Shown: positions 17,067-26,332 of the stretch, in pieces
Layout of the letters: each line of letters opens with the position of its first letter
Numbering within the stretch: position 1 is the first letter of the stretch
Source: CAWDYA01 sp963806495
GTDB taxonomy: Bacteria > Acidobacteriota > Polarisedimenticolia > JACPZX01 > DASXTC01
Direction: 5' to 3'
Assembly: GCA_963806495.1 (NCBI GenBank)
Contig: CAWDYA010000007.1
Coordinates: 392,095 to 456,094 of the forward strand
DNA length: 64,000 bases
Notes under the pieces: generated by a model
The model's database searches: none
Told to the model about the DNA's origin: nothing
What the model saw: the letters and a program-made list of their open reading frames with translations, nothing else
Translations under genes and position numbers: made by a program

Positions 17067-20039
17067 ATGTCGAGGCTCCGTATCCTGCTGATGGTGGCGG
17101 TCTTGGCGACCGCCGCCTACCTCGTTTCGAGCGTCACGCGGGTCCCTTCCGATCAGATCGCGGTGCGGGAGAGCCTGCTGTCCGGCGGGCCGCCGACCGT
17201 GGTGGGGGCGGGATGGCGGTTCGTGCCCCGGGGGCTCTACCGCCTCACGCGATATCCGGCGGGGCCGGCGTCGTTCGCGTTCGGGCAGGACGAGCCGTTC
17301 CAGCTCGTCACGCCCCAGGGTGCGAAGGTCGTCGGGGCCGGGACGCTGAGCTACCGGGTCGAGCCGGAGGATGCGGCGGCCCTGCACGCGCGCTGTGGCG
17401 GCCGTCTCGAGACCTGGCTCCTGGATCGCGTCCGCGCGGCGCTCACCGAGGTGCTGTCGCGGCCCGGGCTCTCTCCGCTTACGGCGTCGAAGATCCCGGA
17501 CGTGGAGGCCGCAGGCCTGAAGATCCTCGAGGACTCGGCGGGCGGCGACGGGCTGCGGATCGACGGGATGCGTCTGGACCGACTCGGCTACGAAGGGGCC
17601 GCGGTCGCCGCCGCCCCGCGCGCCACCGTGCGGCGCAGGATGATCTGGTTCGCTGTCGACTCGTTCGACTGGAAGATCGCACGCCCTCTCATCGAGGCGG
17701 GCCGGATGCCGAACCTCAAGCGACTGATGGACGAGGGGGCCTGGGGAAATCTGCGGACGATCGTGCCGATCCTCTCGCCCGTGGTCTGGACCTCGGCGGC
17801 CACCGGCAAGCGACCGGAGAAGCACGGCATCATCGACTTCGTCGCCAGCGATCCGAAGACCGGGGCGCTGGTGCCCGTCACCAGCTCGCTGCGAAAGGCG
17901 CGCGCGTTCTGGAACATCCTCAGCGACGGCGGCGTCTCGGTGGGCGTGGTGGCGTGGTGGGCGAGCTTTCCGGCGGAGAAGGTGGACGGATTCATCGCAA
18001 CCGACCGGATTCGTACCAGCTGTTCAAGAACCAGGTCACGAAGGAGGAGTCGTCCGACGACCCGTTCAAGACGTATCCGGCCGATCTGTACCCGACGATC
18101 TCCCCGCTGATCACGGCGCCGGCCTCGATCACCGAGAAAGACCTCTCACGTTTCATCGACATGAAGCGCTACGCCTCGCGATTCTCGGCCGACGACGAGG
18201 ACCGCGTGCACGAGTTCGCCACCGCGGTGGCGGCATCGAGGACCTACACAGCCATCGCCAAGAAGCTGTTCGAACAGCGTCCGACCGACCTCAGGGTGGT
18301 CTATTTCGAGGGGCCGGACGAGGCCTCGCACCTGTTCATGCCGTTCGTCCCGCCGCCCGTCAGCACCGTCGATGCGAGCAAGGCCGCGTGGTTCGGGGGC
18401 GTCGTGGACGCGTACTACGTCTACCAGGACGAGCTGATCGGTCAGCTGCTCGACGCGTTCGCCGACGACGACACCACGATCCTCGTCTCCTCCGATCACG
18501 GTTTCAAGATTCGGAGACGACCGGCCGCAGACCGAGTCCCGCATCAGCCACGGCAAGGCCGCCGACTGGCACTCTCCCGACGGGATGATCGTTCTCGCCG
18601 GCAGGGACATCAAGAAGGGCACCCGCATCCTCAACGCCAACGTGCTCGACATCGTCCCGACGCTTCTCTACCTGTACGGGATGCCGGTCGCCGAGGACAT
18701 GGACGGCAAACCGTTGACGATGGCGCTGACCGAGGACTTTCTCGCGGCTCACGAGCCCTCGCAGGTGGCGACGTATGAAACCGGCGAGGCGGAACCGGCG
18801 CCGGAGCTCGACTACGCCTCGGAGGAGGGTAAGGAGGCGATCGAGAAGCTGCGCTCGCTCGGCTACATCGAGCAGGATCAGCCCTCGGCGCATCTCAACC
18901 AGGGCGCCGTCTACATGCAGACCGGCGAGTACGACAAGGCGATCGAGGGGTTCAGGACGGCGCTGCAGAAGATGGACGACCCGGACGTGCGCCTCGCCCT
19001 CGCCCGCGCGTACCGGCTGAGCCACAAGCCCGAGCAGGCCGCCGAGCAGCTCGACATCCTGATGAAGCGCGGCTGGAAGGAGGCGCGGGTGTACAACGAG
19101 ATGTCGCTGCTGCGGCGGGATCTGAGGGACTACAAGGGAGCCGAGGCCCTGCTGAAGCGCGCGCTTTCGTCCGACCCGAAGTACGACGAGGCGCAGCTCA
19201 ACATCGGCCGGTTGTACGCCGAGGAGTCGCGGTGGGACGACGCGCTGGCCGCCTTCCAGCGCGCCCTGGAGCTGGACCCCAGCTCGGGCGAGACCTACAA
19301 CCAGATCGGCGTCGTGCTCAAGAAGCTGGGCCGGACCGATGAGGCGATCGCCTCGCTGGAGAAGGCGATCAAGGTCGCGCCCGATATCACGGGGCCCTAC
19401 AACAACCTCGGCATCATCTACCGGGAGACCGGGCGGATGGACAAGGCACTCGAAGTGCTCGAGCTCGGCACGACGATGGCCCCCAAGAATGCGATGCTTC
19501 GCAACAGCCTGGCCTCGCTTTACTACGCTCAGGGCGACGTGGACAAGGCGGTCGCGCAGCTCGAAGCCGCCGTGCAGGGCGAGCCGGACCACATCGGCTC
19601 GCTGTCCAACCTGGTCAGTATCAACATGGCCAGGCACAACCCGGCCGACGCGGAGAAGTACCTGCGGCGCCTGCTGGAGTTGCAGCCGGGAAACGACCAG
19701 CTGCAGCTCTCGCTTGCGCTGGTGCTCTCGGACCAGAAGAAGTTCGACGAGTCGCGGCGGATGCTCAACGTCCTGCTCGCGAAGAACGCGCGCGACCCCG
19801 CGGCGCTGATGATCCTCGGGGAGGTGGAGCTCGCAAGCGGCAACCCCGCCGAGGGGGCGAAACGGTTCGAGCAGTCGAGCGCGATCGACACGAAGAACCC
19901 GCGCGTATGGAACGGCCTGGCGAAGTGCTACCTGGCGCTGGGGCGCAAGGACGACGCCCGGCAGGCGATGCGGCGGTCGCTCCAGGCGGACCCGAAGCAG
20001 CCCGAGGTGGGGAGGAAGCTCGCCGAGCTCGGGGGCTAG
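17067..20039 (+). CDS. SPFH-like / type I phosphodiesterase / TPR fusion protein (two frame breaks)
   Basis: About 990 residues once breaks near 18004-18010 and 18505-18510 are bridged. An N-terminal helix anchors it; residues ~25-180 resemble an SPFH/prohibitin-type domain (SDQIAVRE, GWRFVPRGLYRLTRYPAG, VVGAGTLSYRVEPED). A nucleotide-pyrophosphatase/phosphodiesterase domain follows with metal ligands in WFAVDSFDWKI, YFEGPDEASHLF, VSSDHGFK and SHGKAADWHSPDG. After a SLGYIE joint come roughly ten TPR repeats to the end, including NIGRLYAEESRWDDALAAFQ. The TPR part has an intact frame of 1.4 kb. Phosphodiesterase-TPR fusions are known; the SPFH-like front is unusual. It is a stand-alone unit, co-directional with no close neighbour. 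Confidence 0.8.
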
Positions 20040-20059
20040 GGCCGGCGGAACCCCGTGGC

Positions 20060-21242
20060 TCAGGCCGTCGATGGCCGGTCCGGCCGTAGCGACCAGAGCG
20101 GAAGCAACGCCCGCGCGGTCTCATCTTCCGGCTCGCCGCCGGTCAGCATCTGGGTCACCATCAGGCCGATCAACGGGAGCCCACTTGAACATGTGGCCGC
20201 TGCCGGCGCCGAGCACGATCCCACGCCGCGAGTCGTCGAGCCAGTCGAGGATGAACCGGTCGTCCCGACCGCACGTGTACATGCACCGCTCGGTGCCGAG
20301 CAGCTCCACCCCGGTCACGTTCAGATGGGAGCGCACGAAGTCGACGAGGCGGTCCGCTTCGGCGGGATCCGCGTCGGCATCGTCGGGCTCGGGATCGGTT
20401 GCGGGTCCCTCCGTGACGTGCCTCGCTACCTTGAGGCCCTGCGGCGCGAAGGCGGGCAGCCCGTAGTGGATCGGATTCGCCCCGTCTCCCACGTGCGCCC
20501 AGGGCGGGAACGCGCCGACCGCGGTCCCGGTGGGCAGGCCGGAGACTCGCACGTACGCCACCGTCTGACGGATCGGCGTGATGCGGCCGGCAGGGCAGGG
20601 GACGAGCCCGCCCGTCCAGGGGCCGGCCGCCACGACGAGCCGGTGTGCGCGCAGCGCCCCACCATCTGTGTGCACCCGGTAGCCACCGGACTCCCGTTCG
20701 ATTTCGAGTACTTGCGTGTCGTAGCGTAACTCGACGCGAGCCCGCGCGAGGGTCTCGGCCAGCCGGCGGATGATCTCCGAGGCGAACAGGATGCCGGCGG
20801 TTCGGTCCTCGAGGACGATCGCGTCGTCGTCGAATGCGAACTGGGGAAAGAGACGACGAGCGCCGCATGCATCGATCCGCCGGATGGCCGGATTGGTGGT
20901 CCCGGCGTGGACCTTTTCGATGGCGGCGGCGTAATCGGCGATGACGCCCGACGGCGCGCCGTACAGACACATGGGGCTGAGTCGGATGAGCGGACCGCCG
21001 ATATCCTGCTCGAGCCGACGCCACTCGAGGAAACAGCGTCGCATCGCGCTCGTCTCGAGGATCGTCGGGTAGGCGCTGCGGATGATGCGGAGAAGGCCAT
21101 GCGAGCTCCCGCGCGCCGGCGCCGGTCCGGCGAACCGTTCGAGAACCGCGATCCGTGACGCGGCATCCCGCCGCCGCAGGCCGTGAGCGACGGCCAGCCC
21201 GGCGATGCCCGCGCCGATCACGATGACGTCGTACCGTGACAT
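20060..21242 (-). CDS. FAD-dependent amine oxidase, SolA/sarcosine oxidase type (one frame break)
   Basis: About 393 residues. The N-terminus SRYDVIVIGAGIAGLAVAHG is the FAD-binding GxGxxG dinucleotide fold, and GAGSGHMFKWAP near the C-terminus is the conserved flavin-contact motif of N-methyltryptophan/sarcosine oxidases. The frame changes near 20179 just after that motif; the bridged tail LIGLMVTQMLTGGEPEDE ends at TGA 20060-20062 and matches the family's C-terminus. A cysteine in TERCMYTCG is at the place where these enzymes bind FAD covalently. It oxidises a secondary amine or N-methyl amino acid with O2, releasing H2O2. Substrate unknown. Start ATG at 21240-21242. Confidence 0.82.
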
Positions 21243-21345
21243 GGCCCCATCGTCGCAGGATGCCGGGTCGCCCGCAACTCGGCGTCGTGGCGGTGTCGCT
21301 GACCGGTGCCACAACCGCCGATGGTGTAGTAGGATCGGCGCCGGT

Positions 21346-21421
21346 GGGCCGTTAGCTCAGTCGGTAGAGCATCTGCCTTTTAAGCAGAGGGTCGCTGGTT
21401 CGAGTCCAGCACGGCTCACCA
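21346..21421 (+). tRNA. tRNA-Lys (UUU)
   Basis: A full cloverleaf. The acceptor arm GGGCCGT pairs with ACGGCTC (one G-T), the D arm includes TTAGCTCAGTCGGTAGAGC, the anticodon stem TCTGC/GCAGA encloses CTTTTAA with TTT at 21379-21381, and the T arm carries GGTTCGAGTCC. The discriminator is A and the CCA end is encoded at 21419-21421. Confidence 0.97.
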
Positions 21422-21424
21422 ACC

Positions 21425-22630
21425 TCAGCCCGCCTCTGCCACGGGCACGCACGCCAGCGCCTGCTCGAGGTCGTCCCGCAGGTCCTCGACTGCCTCGCAG
21501 CCGACCGCCAGGCGGATCAGGTCGTCGCGGATGCCGGCGGCTTCACGCTCCTCACGCGGCAACGAGGCGTGCGTCATCGACGCCGGATGCTCGACGAGCG
21601 TCTCTACCCCGCCCAGCGAGACGGCGAGCGTGGCCAGCCGGAGCGCGTTGATGACGGATCGCGACGCCTCGAAGCCTCCCTCCACGCCGAAGGTGATCAT
21701 CGAGCCGAACCCGCTCATCTGGCGACGGGCGAGCTCGAACTGGGGGTGCGTGGGAAGCCCGGGGTAGGAGACCCACGCCACGGCCGGATGCTCCGAGAGC
21801 CAGGAGGCCAGGTGCGCCGCGTTCTCCTGCGCCCGCTGCACGCGCAGCGACAGCGTCCGGATGCCACGCAGCACCAGCCACGCCTGATGCGGATCGATCG
21901 TCCCGCCGAGCCCGCGCAGCATCGAGGAGAGTCCGGCGTAAGCGGCCTCGTCGTTCGCCACGATGACACCCGCCACGACGTCGCTGTGGCCGTTGAGATA
22001 CTTGGTCATGCTGTGCACGACGATGTCGGCTCCATGCCGGAACGGCTGCTGCACCAGGGGAGAGGAGAAGGTGTTGTCCACCACGAGCAGCGCGCCGGTG
22101 TCGTGCGCGAGCCGGGCGCAGGCCTCGATGTCCGTCAGCTTGAGCGTCGGATTGGCCGGTGTCTCGATGAACAGCAGCTTCGTCTCGGGACGCATCGCCG
22201 CACGCACGGCGTCGATGTCCTCGGTCGGGACCCAGCTCGAGAGGATCCCGAACCGCGCGAGCTGCTTCTCGAGCAGCACCCGCGTGGGCCCGTAGACAGC
22301 GTCCGTCCCCACCACGTGATCGCCCGCCGCGAGCGTCGCGAGGAACACGGTCGAGATCGCCGCCATCCCGGACGCCGTGGCCAGCGCATCGTACCCGCCC
22401 TCCAGCTCCGCCACGCACCGCTCGAGCGCGCGGGTGGTCGGGTTGCCGAGCCGGGTGTACTTGAAGCCCGGGTCCCGGCCGGCGAAGCGGGCGGCGCCCT
22501 CGTCGGTGTCCCTGAACGAGAAGGTGGATGACTGGTAGATCGGCACGGACACGGCGCCGTACTGCGGGTCGGGCTCGGGGCCGCCGTGAATGGCCAGGGT
22601 GTCGGGACGTCGGGAACGGTGCTCCGGCAT
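21425..22630 (-). CDS. Cystathionine gamma-synthase/lyase family PLP enzyme
   Basis: 401 residues, the family's usual length. The PLP-binding lysine is in HSMTKYLNGHSD; other family marks are YTRLGNPTTRALE, TASGMAAIST and VVDNTFSSP near the phosphate and ring-binding sites, and HPASMTHAS toward the C-terminus. Enzymes of this group act on cysteine, homocysteine or methionine by gamma-replacement or gamma-elimination; sequence alone does not settle cystathionine gamma-synthase against gamma-lyase or methionine gamma-lyase. It ends three bases after the convergent tRNA-Lys gene. Cytoplasmic, frame intact. Confidence 0.9.
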   Translation of the reverse strand: MPEHRSRRPDTLAIHGGPEPDPQYGAVSVPIYQSSTFSFRDTDEGAARFAGRDPGFKYTRLGNPTTRALERCVAELEGGYDALATASGMAAISTVFLATLAAGDHVVGTDAVYGPTRVLLEKQLARFGILSSWVPTEDIDAVRAAMRPETKLLFIETPANPTLKLTDIEACARLAHDTGALLVVDNTFSSPLVQQPFRHGADIVVHSMTKYLNGHSDVVAGVIVANDEAAYAGLSSMLRGLGGTIDPHQAWLVLRGIRTLSLRVQRAQENAAHLASWLSEHPAVAWVSYPGLPTHPQFELARRQMSGFGSMITFGVEGGFEASRSVINALRLATLAVSLGGVETLVEHPASMTHASLPREEREAAGIRDDLIRLAVGCEAVEDLRDDLEQALACVPVAEAG

Positions 22631-22686
22631 GACGTGTCTCCTATTTATTCCATTCTACCCGATCGATCGAACAGGCATGAGGAACC

Positions 22687-23715
22687 TCACAGACCCACGG
22701 CCATCATCCCTGCCCCGAGCGCGAGCCCCGCCATCGTGTTGACCGCCTTGACCCGGAGGAACTCGCGACGCGACTCGGCCAGCAGCGGCAGCATGCCGTG
22801 GCCGTCCTGCACCACGCACGAGGCGGCCAGCACCGAGAAGGGGATCGCTCCCTGCGCGAACAGGGTCACGAAGATCATGTGCGGACCCGATTCGGGAATG
22901 ATGCCGACGACGGTGGCGGCCAGCAGCGCCCACACCTTCCGATGCTCGACGAATGCGGCGAGAGGAATCTCGGCCCACTCGAGCCAGGCCAGGACGAGCA
23001 GGATCCCGAGCACCCAGAGGAAAACGCGGGGGAGATGCTTCCTTGCGACATGCCTGTACAGATGCTCCTGGAGGAAATGCTCCGGGGCGATGAGAACCAC
23101 CACGAGTCCCGCGGTGGCGACGAGCACCACCGAGATGCGGATCCAGCTCCAGTCCGGCGGCCCCAGCCAGCCGACGACGAGCGCGAGAAGGAGCATCATC
23201 AGGCCCGTGGCGAGAGTGGCCCGGGCGAGGCTCCAGTCGACGAGTGAGGTCACCGACAATCGCGCGCGGACCAGCTCCTGCTGCTCACCGTGAAGGGCGA
23301 TGCCATCCGGACAGGGCTCGCAGTCGTAGAACCGCGGCTTTGTGGTGCGTTGCACGAGAAGCGCGACGAGGATGCCGTAGGCGAGCAGCAGCAGAAACAG
23401 CAGGAGCGCCTGTCTGGGGAAGAGAGCCAGCATCACGAACGCCTCGTCGCCGCTCGAGGCGATCATGGCTCCCGTCAGGGTGCCGAACGGGATCATCCGG
23501 TGCGTGTAGAGGGTGACGTTGGTGAAGGCGCCGAGACAGCCCGGGACGGTTCCGACCAGCGCGGCGGCCGCCGTGGCCGTCACGCCGCCACGTTGCAGCC
23601 AGCGGCCGAGGAATCCCGCCGTCACGACCTGGGCGTACTCGACGAGGATCATCATGACGAAGACGAACCCCGTCACCATGATCGCCTCGGCGAGAACATC
23701 GCCGGCCCGGTCCAT
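22687..23715 (-). CDS. ArsP_2-type 10-TM putative metal permease
   Basis: A 342-residue integral membrane protein with about ten hydrophobic helices in two halves. The paired signatures AALVGTVPGCLGAFTNV (first half) and ATVVGIIPESGPHMIFVTLF (second half) are typical of the ArsP_2 family, often annotated as putative manganese or heavy-metal exporters. The short soluble loop between the halves holds FYDCEPCPDG, a possible metal-binding pair of cysteines. Its ATG at 23713-23715 overlaps the DUF134 stop codon (TGATG), so the two are coupled. Together with the NifX-like and DUF134 genes and the palindromic operator upstream it looks like a metal- or metalloid-responsive transport operon. The ion is not known. 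Confidence 0.8.
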   Translation of the reverse strand: MDRAGDVLAEAIMVTGFVFVMMILVEYAQVVTAGFLGRWLQRGGVTATAAAALVGTVPGCLGAFTNVTLYTHRMIPFGTLTGAMIASSGDEAFVMLALFPRQALLLFLLLLAYGILVALLVQRTTKPRFYDCEPCPDGIALHGEQQELVRARLSVTSLVDWSLARATLATGLMMLLLALVVGWLGPPDWSWIRISVVLVATAGLVVVLIAPEHFLQEHLYRHVARKHLPRVFLWVLGILLVLAWLEWAEIPLAAFVEHRKVWALLAATVVGIIPESGPHMIFVTLFAQGAIPFSVLAASCVVQDGHGMLPLLAESRREFLRVKAVNTMAGLALGAGMMAVGL

Positions 23716-24062
23716 CACGCCTGCTCCCTCTCCTCCTCCGGCGCGTGTCGCCGGCCGCGACGCCGATTGCCGGCCCACGCCACCGAGCCGCCCGCGATGC
23801 GGATCGCCTTACCGCTCACCAGCGCCTCGGCGATCTTGCGCCGCGCGGCCGCGACGATCCGTCCGAAGGTGGCGCGCGATACACGCATCCGCTCGGCCGC
23901 CGCGTCCTGATAGAGACCCTCGAGATCAGCGAGACGGACGGCCTCGAGCTCGTCGATCCCGAGGGCGACCTCCTCGAGACGTTTGAGGGGAACCCCCCGC
24001 GGCTTGAAATAATCGTATCCGGGAGGGCCGGCCACACGGCGGCAACAGGGGCGACGAGGCAC
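23715..24062 (-). CDS. DUF134 family HTH protein
   Basis: 115 residues read from a GTG start at 24060-24062, one base after the NifX-like stop codon, with GGAGGG six bases ahead; this start matches where family members begin (VPRRPCCRRVAG). The body contains the DUF134 marks FKPRGVPLKRLEEV, DELEAVRLADLEGLYQ and a sigma-like helix-turn-helix (AAAERMRVSRATFGRIV), followed by a basic tail. DUF134 proteins are predicted DNA-binding proteins that neighbour NifB/NifX-type cofactor proteins. A regulatory role for the operon is plausible, but the family is not characterised in detail. Confidence 0.85.
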   Translation of the reverse strand: MPRRPCCRRVAGPPGYDYFKPRGVPLKRLEEVALGIDELEAVRLADLEGLYQDAAAERMRVSRATFGRIVAAARRKIAEALVSGKAIRIAGGSVAWAGNRRRGRRHAPEEEREQA

Positions 24063-24063
24063 C

Positions 24064-24468
24064 TCAGGACCCTCCACACCCGCCGCGGTGCCGATGACCC
24101 GCCGGCTCGCCCAGGACGTGTCGTCCATCGCAGGCGTCCTTCGCGTCGAGCACGGTCGTCAGACCATGGCTGAAATCGCTGACGGCCTCGCTCGCCCGCG
24201 TCGCCCCGGTGACGAGCACGCGGATGCCGGCCTTGTTGAGGGCACCGACCGCCCGCTTGCCGGCGCCCCGGCAGACCACGGCCTCCACGCCTCGTCCCGC
24301 AAGAGGCTTCGCGGGCGCGCACGTGGCCTCGCCGTGCGGGAGGTTGGGCAGGACGGTCACCTCCCCGGTGCTGGTGTCGAACAGGGTGAGGAAACGGGCA
24401 CGTCCGATGTGGTCCGAGACGACGGCCTCGAGTCCCCGGTTGGTCTCCGTGGGAACGCAGATCCTCAT
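24064..24468 (-). CDS. NifX/NifB-associated dinitrogenase iron-molybdenum cofactor family protein
   Basis: 134 residues with the NafY/NifX ribonuclease-H-like cofactor-binding fold: it starts MRICVPTETNRGLEAVVSDH and carries HIGRARFLTLFD, the histidine-containing loop, and a cysteine in VVCRGAGKRAV. The C-terminus is Gly/His-rich (GHRHRGGCGG), which may bind metal. Such small proteins occur widely outside nitrogen fixation, beside DUF134 and MinD-type ATPases. No nif genes are visible, so a role in iron-sulfur or metal handling is more likely than nitrogenase assembly. A GAGGAGG ribosome site precedes the ATG. First gene of the metal operon. Confidence 0.85.
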   Translation of the reverse strand: MRICVPTETNRGLEAVVSDHIGRARFLTLFDTSTGEVTVLPNLPHGEATCAPAKPLAGRGVEAVVCRGAGKRAVGALNKAGIRVLVTGATRASEAVSDFSHGLTTVLDAKDACDGRHVLGEPAGHRHRGGCGGS

Positions 24469-24512
24469 GACGGGTCCTCCTCTCTATTTCGCGCTGCGGC
24501 ACGCTCTTCCAT

Positions 24513-24541
24513 ATTATGAGCATATGCTCAAAAAGATTCAA
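24513..24541 (-). promoter_or_regulatory. Sigma70-type promoter of the NifX/DUF134/permease operon
   Basis: On the minus strand TTGAAT (24536-24541) and CATAAT (24513-24518) are 17 bases apart, 45 bases upstream of the NifX-like start codon. The spacer is almost wholly occupied by a perfect palindrome. Confidence 0.65.
24517..24530. promoter_or_regulatory. 14-bp perfect palindromic operator in the promoter spacer
   Basis: TGAGCATATGCTCA is a perfect inverted repeat lying between the -35 and -10 boxes and overlapping the -10. It resembles the imperfect palindromes bound by ArsR/SmtB-family metal sensors. No ArsR gene is in the window, so the repressor, if any, is encoded elsewhere, or DUF134 binds it. 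Confidence 0.55.
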
Positions 24542-24646
24542 GAGGGAGGGCGAGCCTCGCCGGATCTGTCGTCATCGGAAGTGATCCGGGCCGCCCCCGC
24601 AGCCGATGAAGCGCCGTCACCGGATCGGGCCAGGGGCGGCGGCCAC

Positions 24647-24676
24647 TTGAGGCGCCACGCCGGGGTGGTGTACCCT
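24647..24676 (+). promoter_or_regulatory. Possible promoter for tRNA-Glu
   Basis: TTGAGG (24647-24652) and TACCCT (24671-24676) with an 18-base spacer; the tRNA begins 27 bases after the -10 box. Modest match to consensus. Confidence 0.4.
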
Positions 24677-24702
24677 ACGCCCCCGCTTGTCCCGGGACGC
24701 GC

Positions 24703-24780
24703 GTCCCCATCGTCTAGCCAGGCCTAGGACACAGCCCTTTCAAGGCTGCAACACGGGTTCGAATCCCGTTGGGGACGCCA
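24703..24780 (+). tRNA. tRNA-Glu (UUC)
   Basis: Acceptor arm GTCCCCA pairs fully with TGGGGAC. The anticodon stem CAGCC/GGCTG encloses CTTTCAA, giving anticodon TTC at 24739-24741. The T arm contains GGGTTCGAATCCC and the CCA end is encoded at 24778-24780. Confidence 0.97.
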
Positions 24781-24854
24781 AGCCGGCCCCGCCGCTACCG
24801 GCGCGTCTGAGGTTCTCTCGCCGAGGTGACACCGCCAGCGGGCCAAGAACAATG

Positions 24855-25010
24855 GGAAAATGCCCCCCACTCGTGTGAAGAAACACCGATCAAGTTGAAT
24901 TATTTGAGCAGGTTGCAGTCGCTCCCGGCTTGCCGGCGCCTGCCCCCGGTGAACGGCACGGTGGAGGCGGCTCGTGCTGCGCACCTTCACACCAGTGGGG
25001 GGCATTTTCC
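24855..25010. mobile_element. MITE-like element with 26-bp terminal inverted repeats
   Basis: Bases 24855-24880 and 24985-25010 are inverted copies of each other with 25 of 26 positions matching (left arm starts GGAAAATGCCCCCCACT). The 156-bp unit has no coding potential I can support. The shape is that of a miniature inverted-repeat transposable element or an internally deleted IS. No convincing target-site duplication is seen. This fills most of the 330-base gap between tRNA-Glu and the PDZ gene. Confidence 0.55.
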
Positions 25011-25110
25011 AAAATAATTCGACCATCCCGGCATCCCGCCCGTAGTTATGATTACAGCGTCCCGCGGCCCCCGCGGGGCACAAAGGCCATTCGACTCAGG
25101 AGGGTCGCCC

Positions 25111-26280
25111 ATGTCGGAGAAAACCCCCAGGACAAGGTATTTCAGGCACCTCGCCGTCGTGGCGATCGCAGCGGCCGCCGGAGTGGCGCTTCTGGTCGCC
25201 GCCGCCCCGGCTCCCGCGGCCCTCGCGGCGCACCCGGCCGACACCATCGCGGCCGCCGCACCGCCGGCCCCGCCGGCGCCTCCAGCCTCCCCGGCGGCCC
25301 CCGCGCCACCGGCTCCCCGCGAGCGCGATCACCGCGGCTGGCTGGGCGTCGTGCTGAGCGATCAGGGCGATGGCGTGGTCATCCGCTCGGTCGTCGGCGA
25401 CAGCCCCGCGGACGAGGCGGGACTCAAGCGCGGCGACAGGATCGTCGAGTTCGAGGGGCGCCGCATCGACGAGTCCGATGACCTGATGGACGTGATGCGG
25501 GGCCTGAGACCGGGCGATCGGGTGAAGATCAAGGTCGATCGGGACGGCTCGCAGGAGACCCTCAGCGCCACGCTGGGCGAGTCGAAGCGCCGGATGGTTC
25601 AGCGCTTCGAGTGGAAGGGCGAGGGGGACGACGATATGGACGGCCCCAACGTCATCTTCAACGACGAGGGTGGCCATGGCCACCATCAGTTCATGGTGCT
25701 CACCTCCGGGCCGATGCTGGGTGTGGAGATCCTCCCGATGAGCGAGGATCTGAGGGCCCACTTCCGCGCACCGAAGGACTCGGGTCTGCTGGTCAACCGC
25801 GTGGTAAAGGATTCACCCGCGGATCGCGGCGGCGTGCGTGCGGGCGACGTGATCCTGGAAGTGGACGGGCAGGAGATCTCCGACTCGGGCGACATCCGTG
25901 ACGCGCTGTCCGACCACAAGGCGGGCGACCGCGTGCCGGTGAAGGTGGTGCGCGACGGCAACGACGTGACGCTGGACGTGACACTCGACGAGGAGCACTC
26001 GTTCGGTCATCCGCGTCACGGCGCCTTCTACGTTGGTCCGGATGCAATCGGGATCGGCGAGGGCGTCGTCTCGGTCGACGAAGAGGAGATTCAGCGGGCG
26101 GTCGAGGAGGCCCAGCGCGCGCTGAAAGAAGCCATGGAGGAGATGCACCTCCAGATGAAGGAGCAGCACGAGAAGCAGAAGGAGATGGAGCAGGAGATCC
26201 GGGAGAAGCTCGAAGAACTCGATCACGACCAGCAGGAGACGGTCACGCGCGTCCACCGGGTCGTCACCTACGACATCTGA
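25111..26280 (+). CDS. Exported protein with two PDZ domains and a coiled-coil tail
   Basis: 389 residues. A hydrophobic export segment (AVVAIAAAAGVALLVAAAPA) is followed by a Pro/Ala-rich linker, a first PDZ domain (residues ~75-160, RGWLGVVLSDQGDGVVIRSV), a His/Gly-rich acidic stretch, a second PDZ domain (~205-290, SGLLVNRVVKDSPADRGGV) and a strongly charged Glu/Lys/Gln coiled coil (~315-380). No trypsin-like or other protease domain is present, so it is not a DegP/HtrA enzyme; a scaffold or sensor of misfolded envelope proteins is likelier. ATG at 25111 follows CAGGAGGG. The tail ends VHRVVTYDI. Confidence 0.8.
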   Translation: MSEKTPRTRYFRHLAVVAIAAAAGVALLVAAAPAPAALAAHPADTIAAAAPPAPPAPPASPAAPAPPAPRERDHRGWLGVVLSDQGDGVVIRSVVGDSPADEAGLKRGDRIVEFEGRRIDESDDLMDVMRGLRPGDRVKIKVDRDGSQETLSATLGESKRRMVQRFEWKGEGDDDMDGPNVIFNDEGGHGHHQFMVLTSGPMLGVEILPMSEDLRAHFRAPKDSGLLVNRVVKDSPADRGGVRAGDVILEVDGQEISDSGDIRDALSDHKAGDRVPVKVVRDGNDVTLDVTLDEEHSFGHPRHGAFYVGPDAIGIGEGVVSVDEEEIQRAVEEAQRALKEAMEEMHLQMKEQHEKQKEMEQEIREKLEELDHDQQETVTRVHRVVTYDI

Positions 26281-26332
26281 TCCATCGCCACGCCCGCGGC
26301 GGGAGGCAGCGCCTTTCGCCGCGGCGCCCCCC

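Noticed and set aside
17067..18778. Programmed frameshift in the phosphodiesterase gene
   Set aside because: No slippery heptamer with a following pseudoknot is seen at either break, and similar breaks occur in many unrelated genes here.
24064..24468. Nitrogen fixation
   Set aside because: Only a NifX-type domain is present; no nifH, nifD, nifK, nifB or nifE is in the window.
25111..26280. HtrA/DegP protease
   Set aside because: Two PDZ domains are present but no trypsin-like domain or GNSGG motif.
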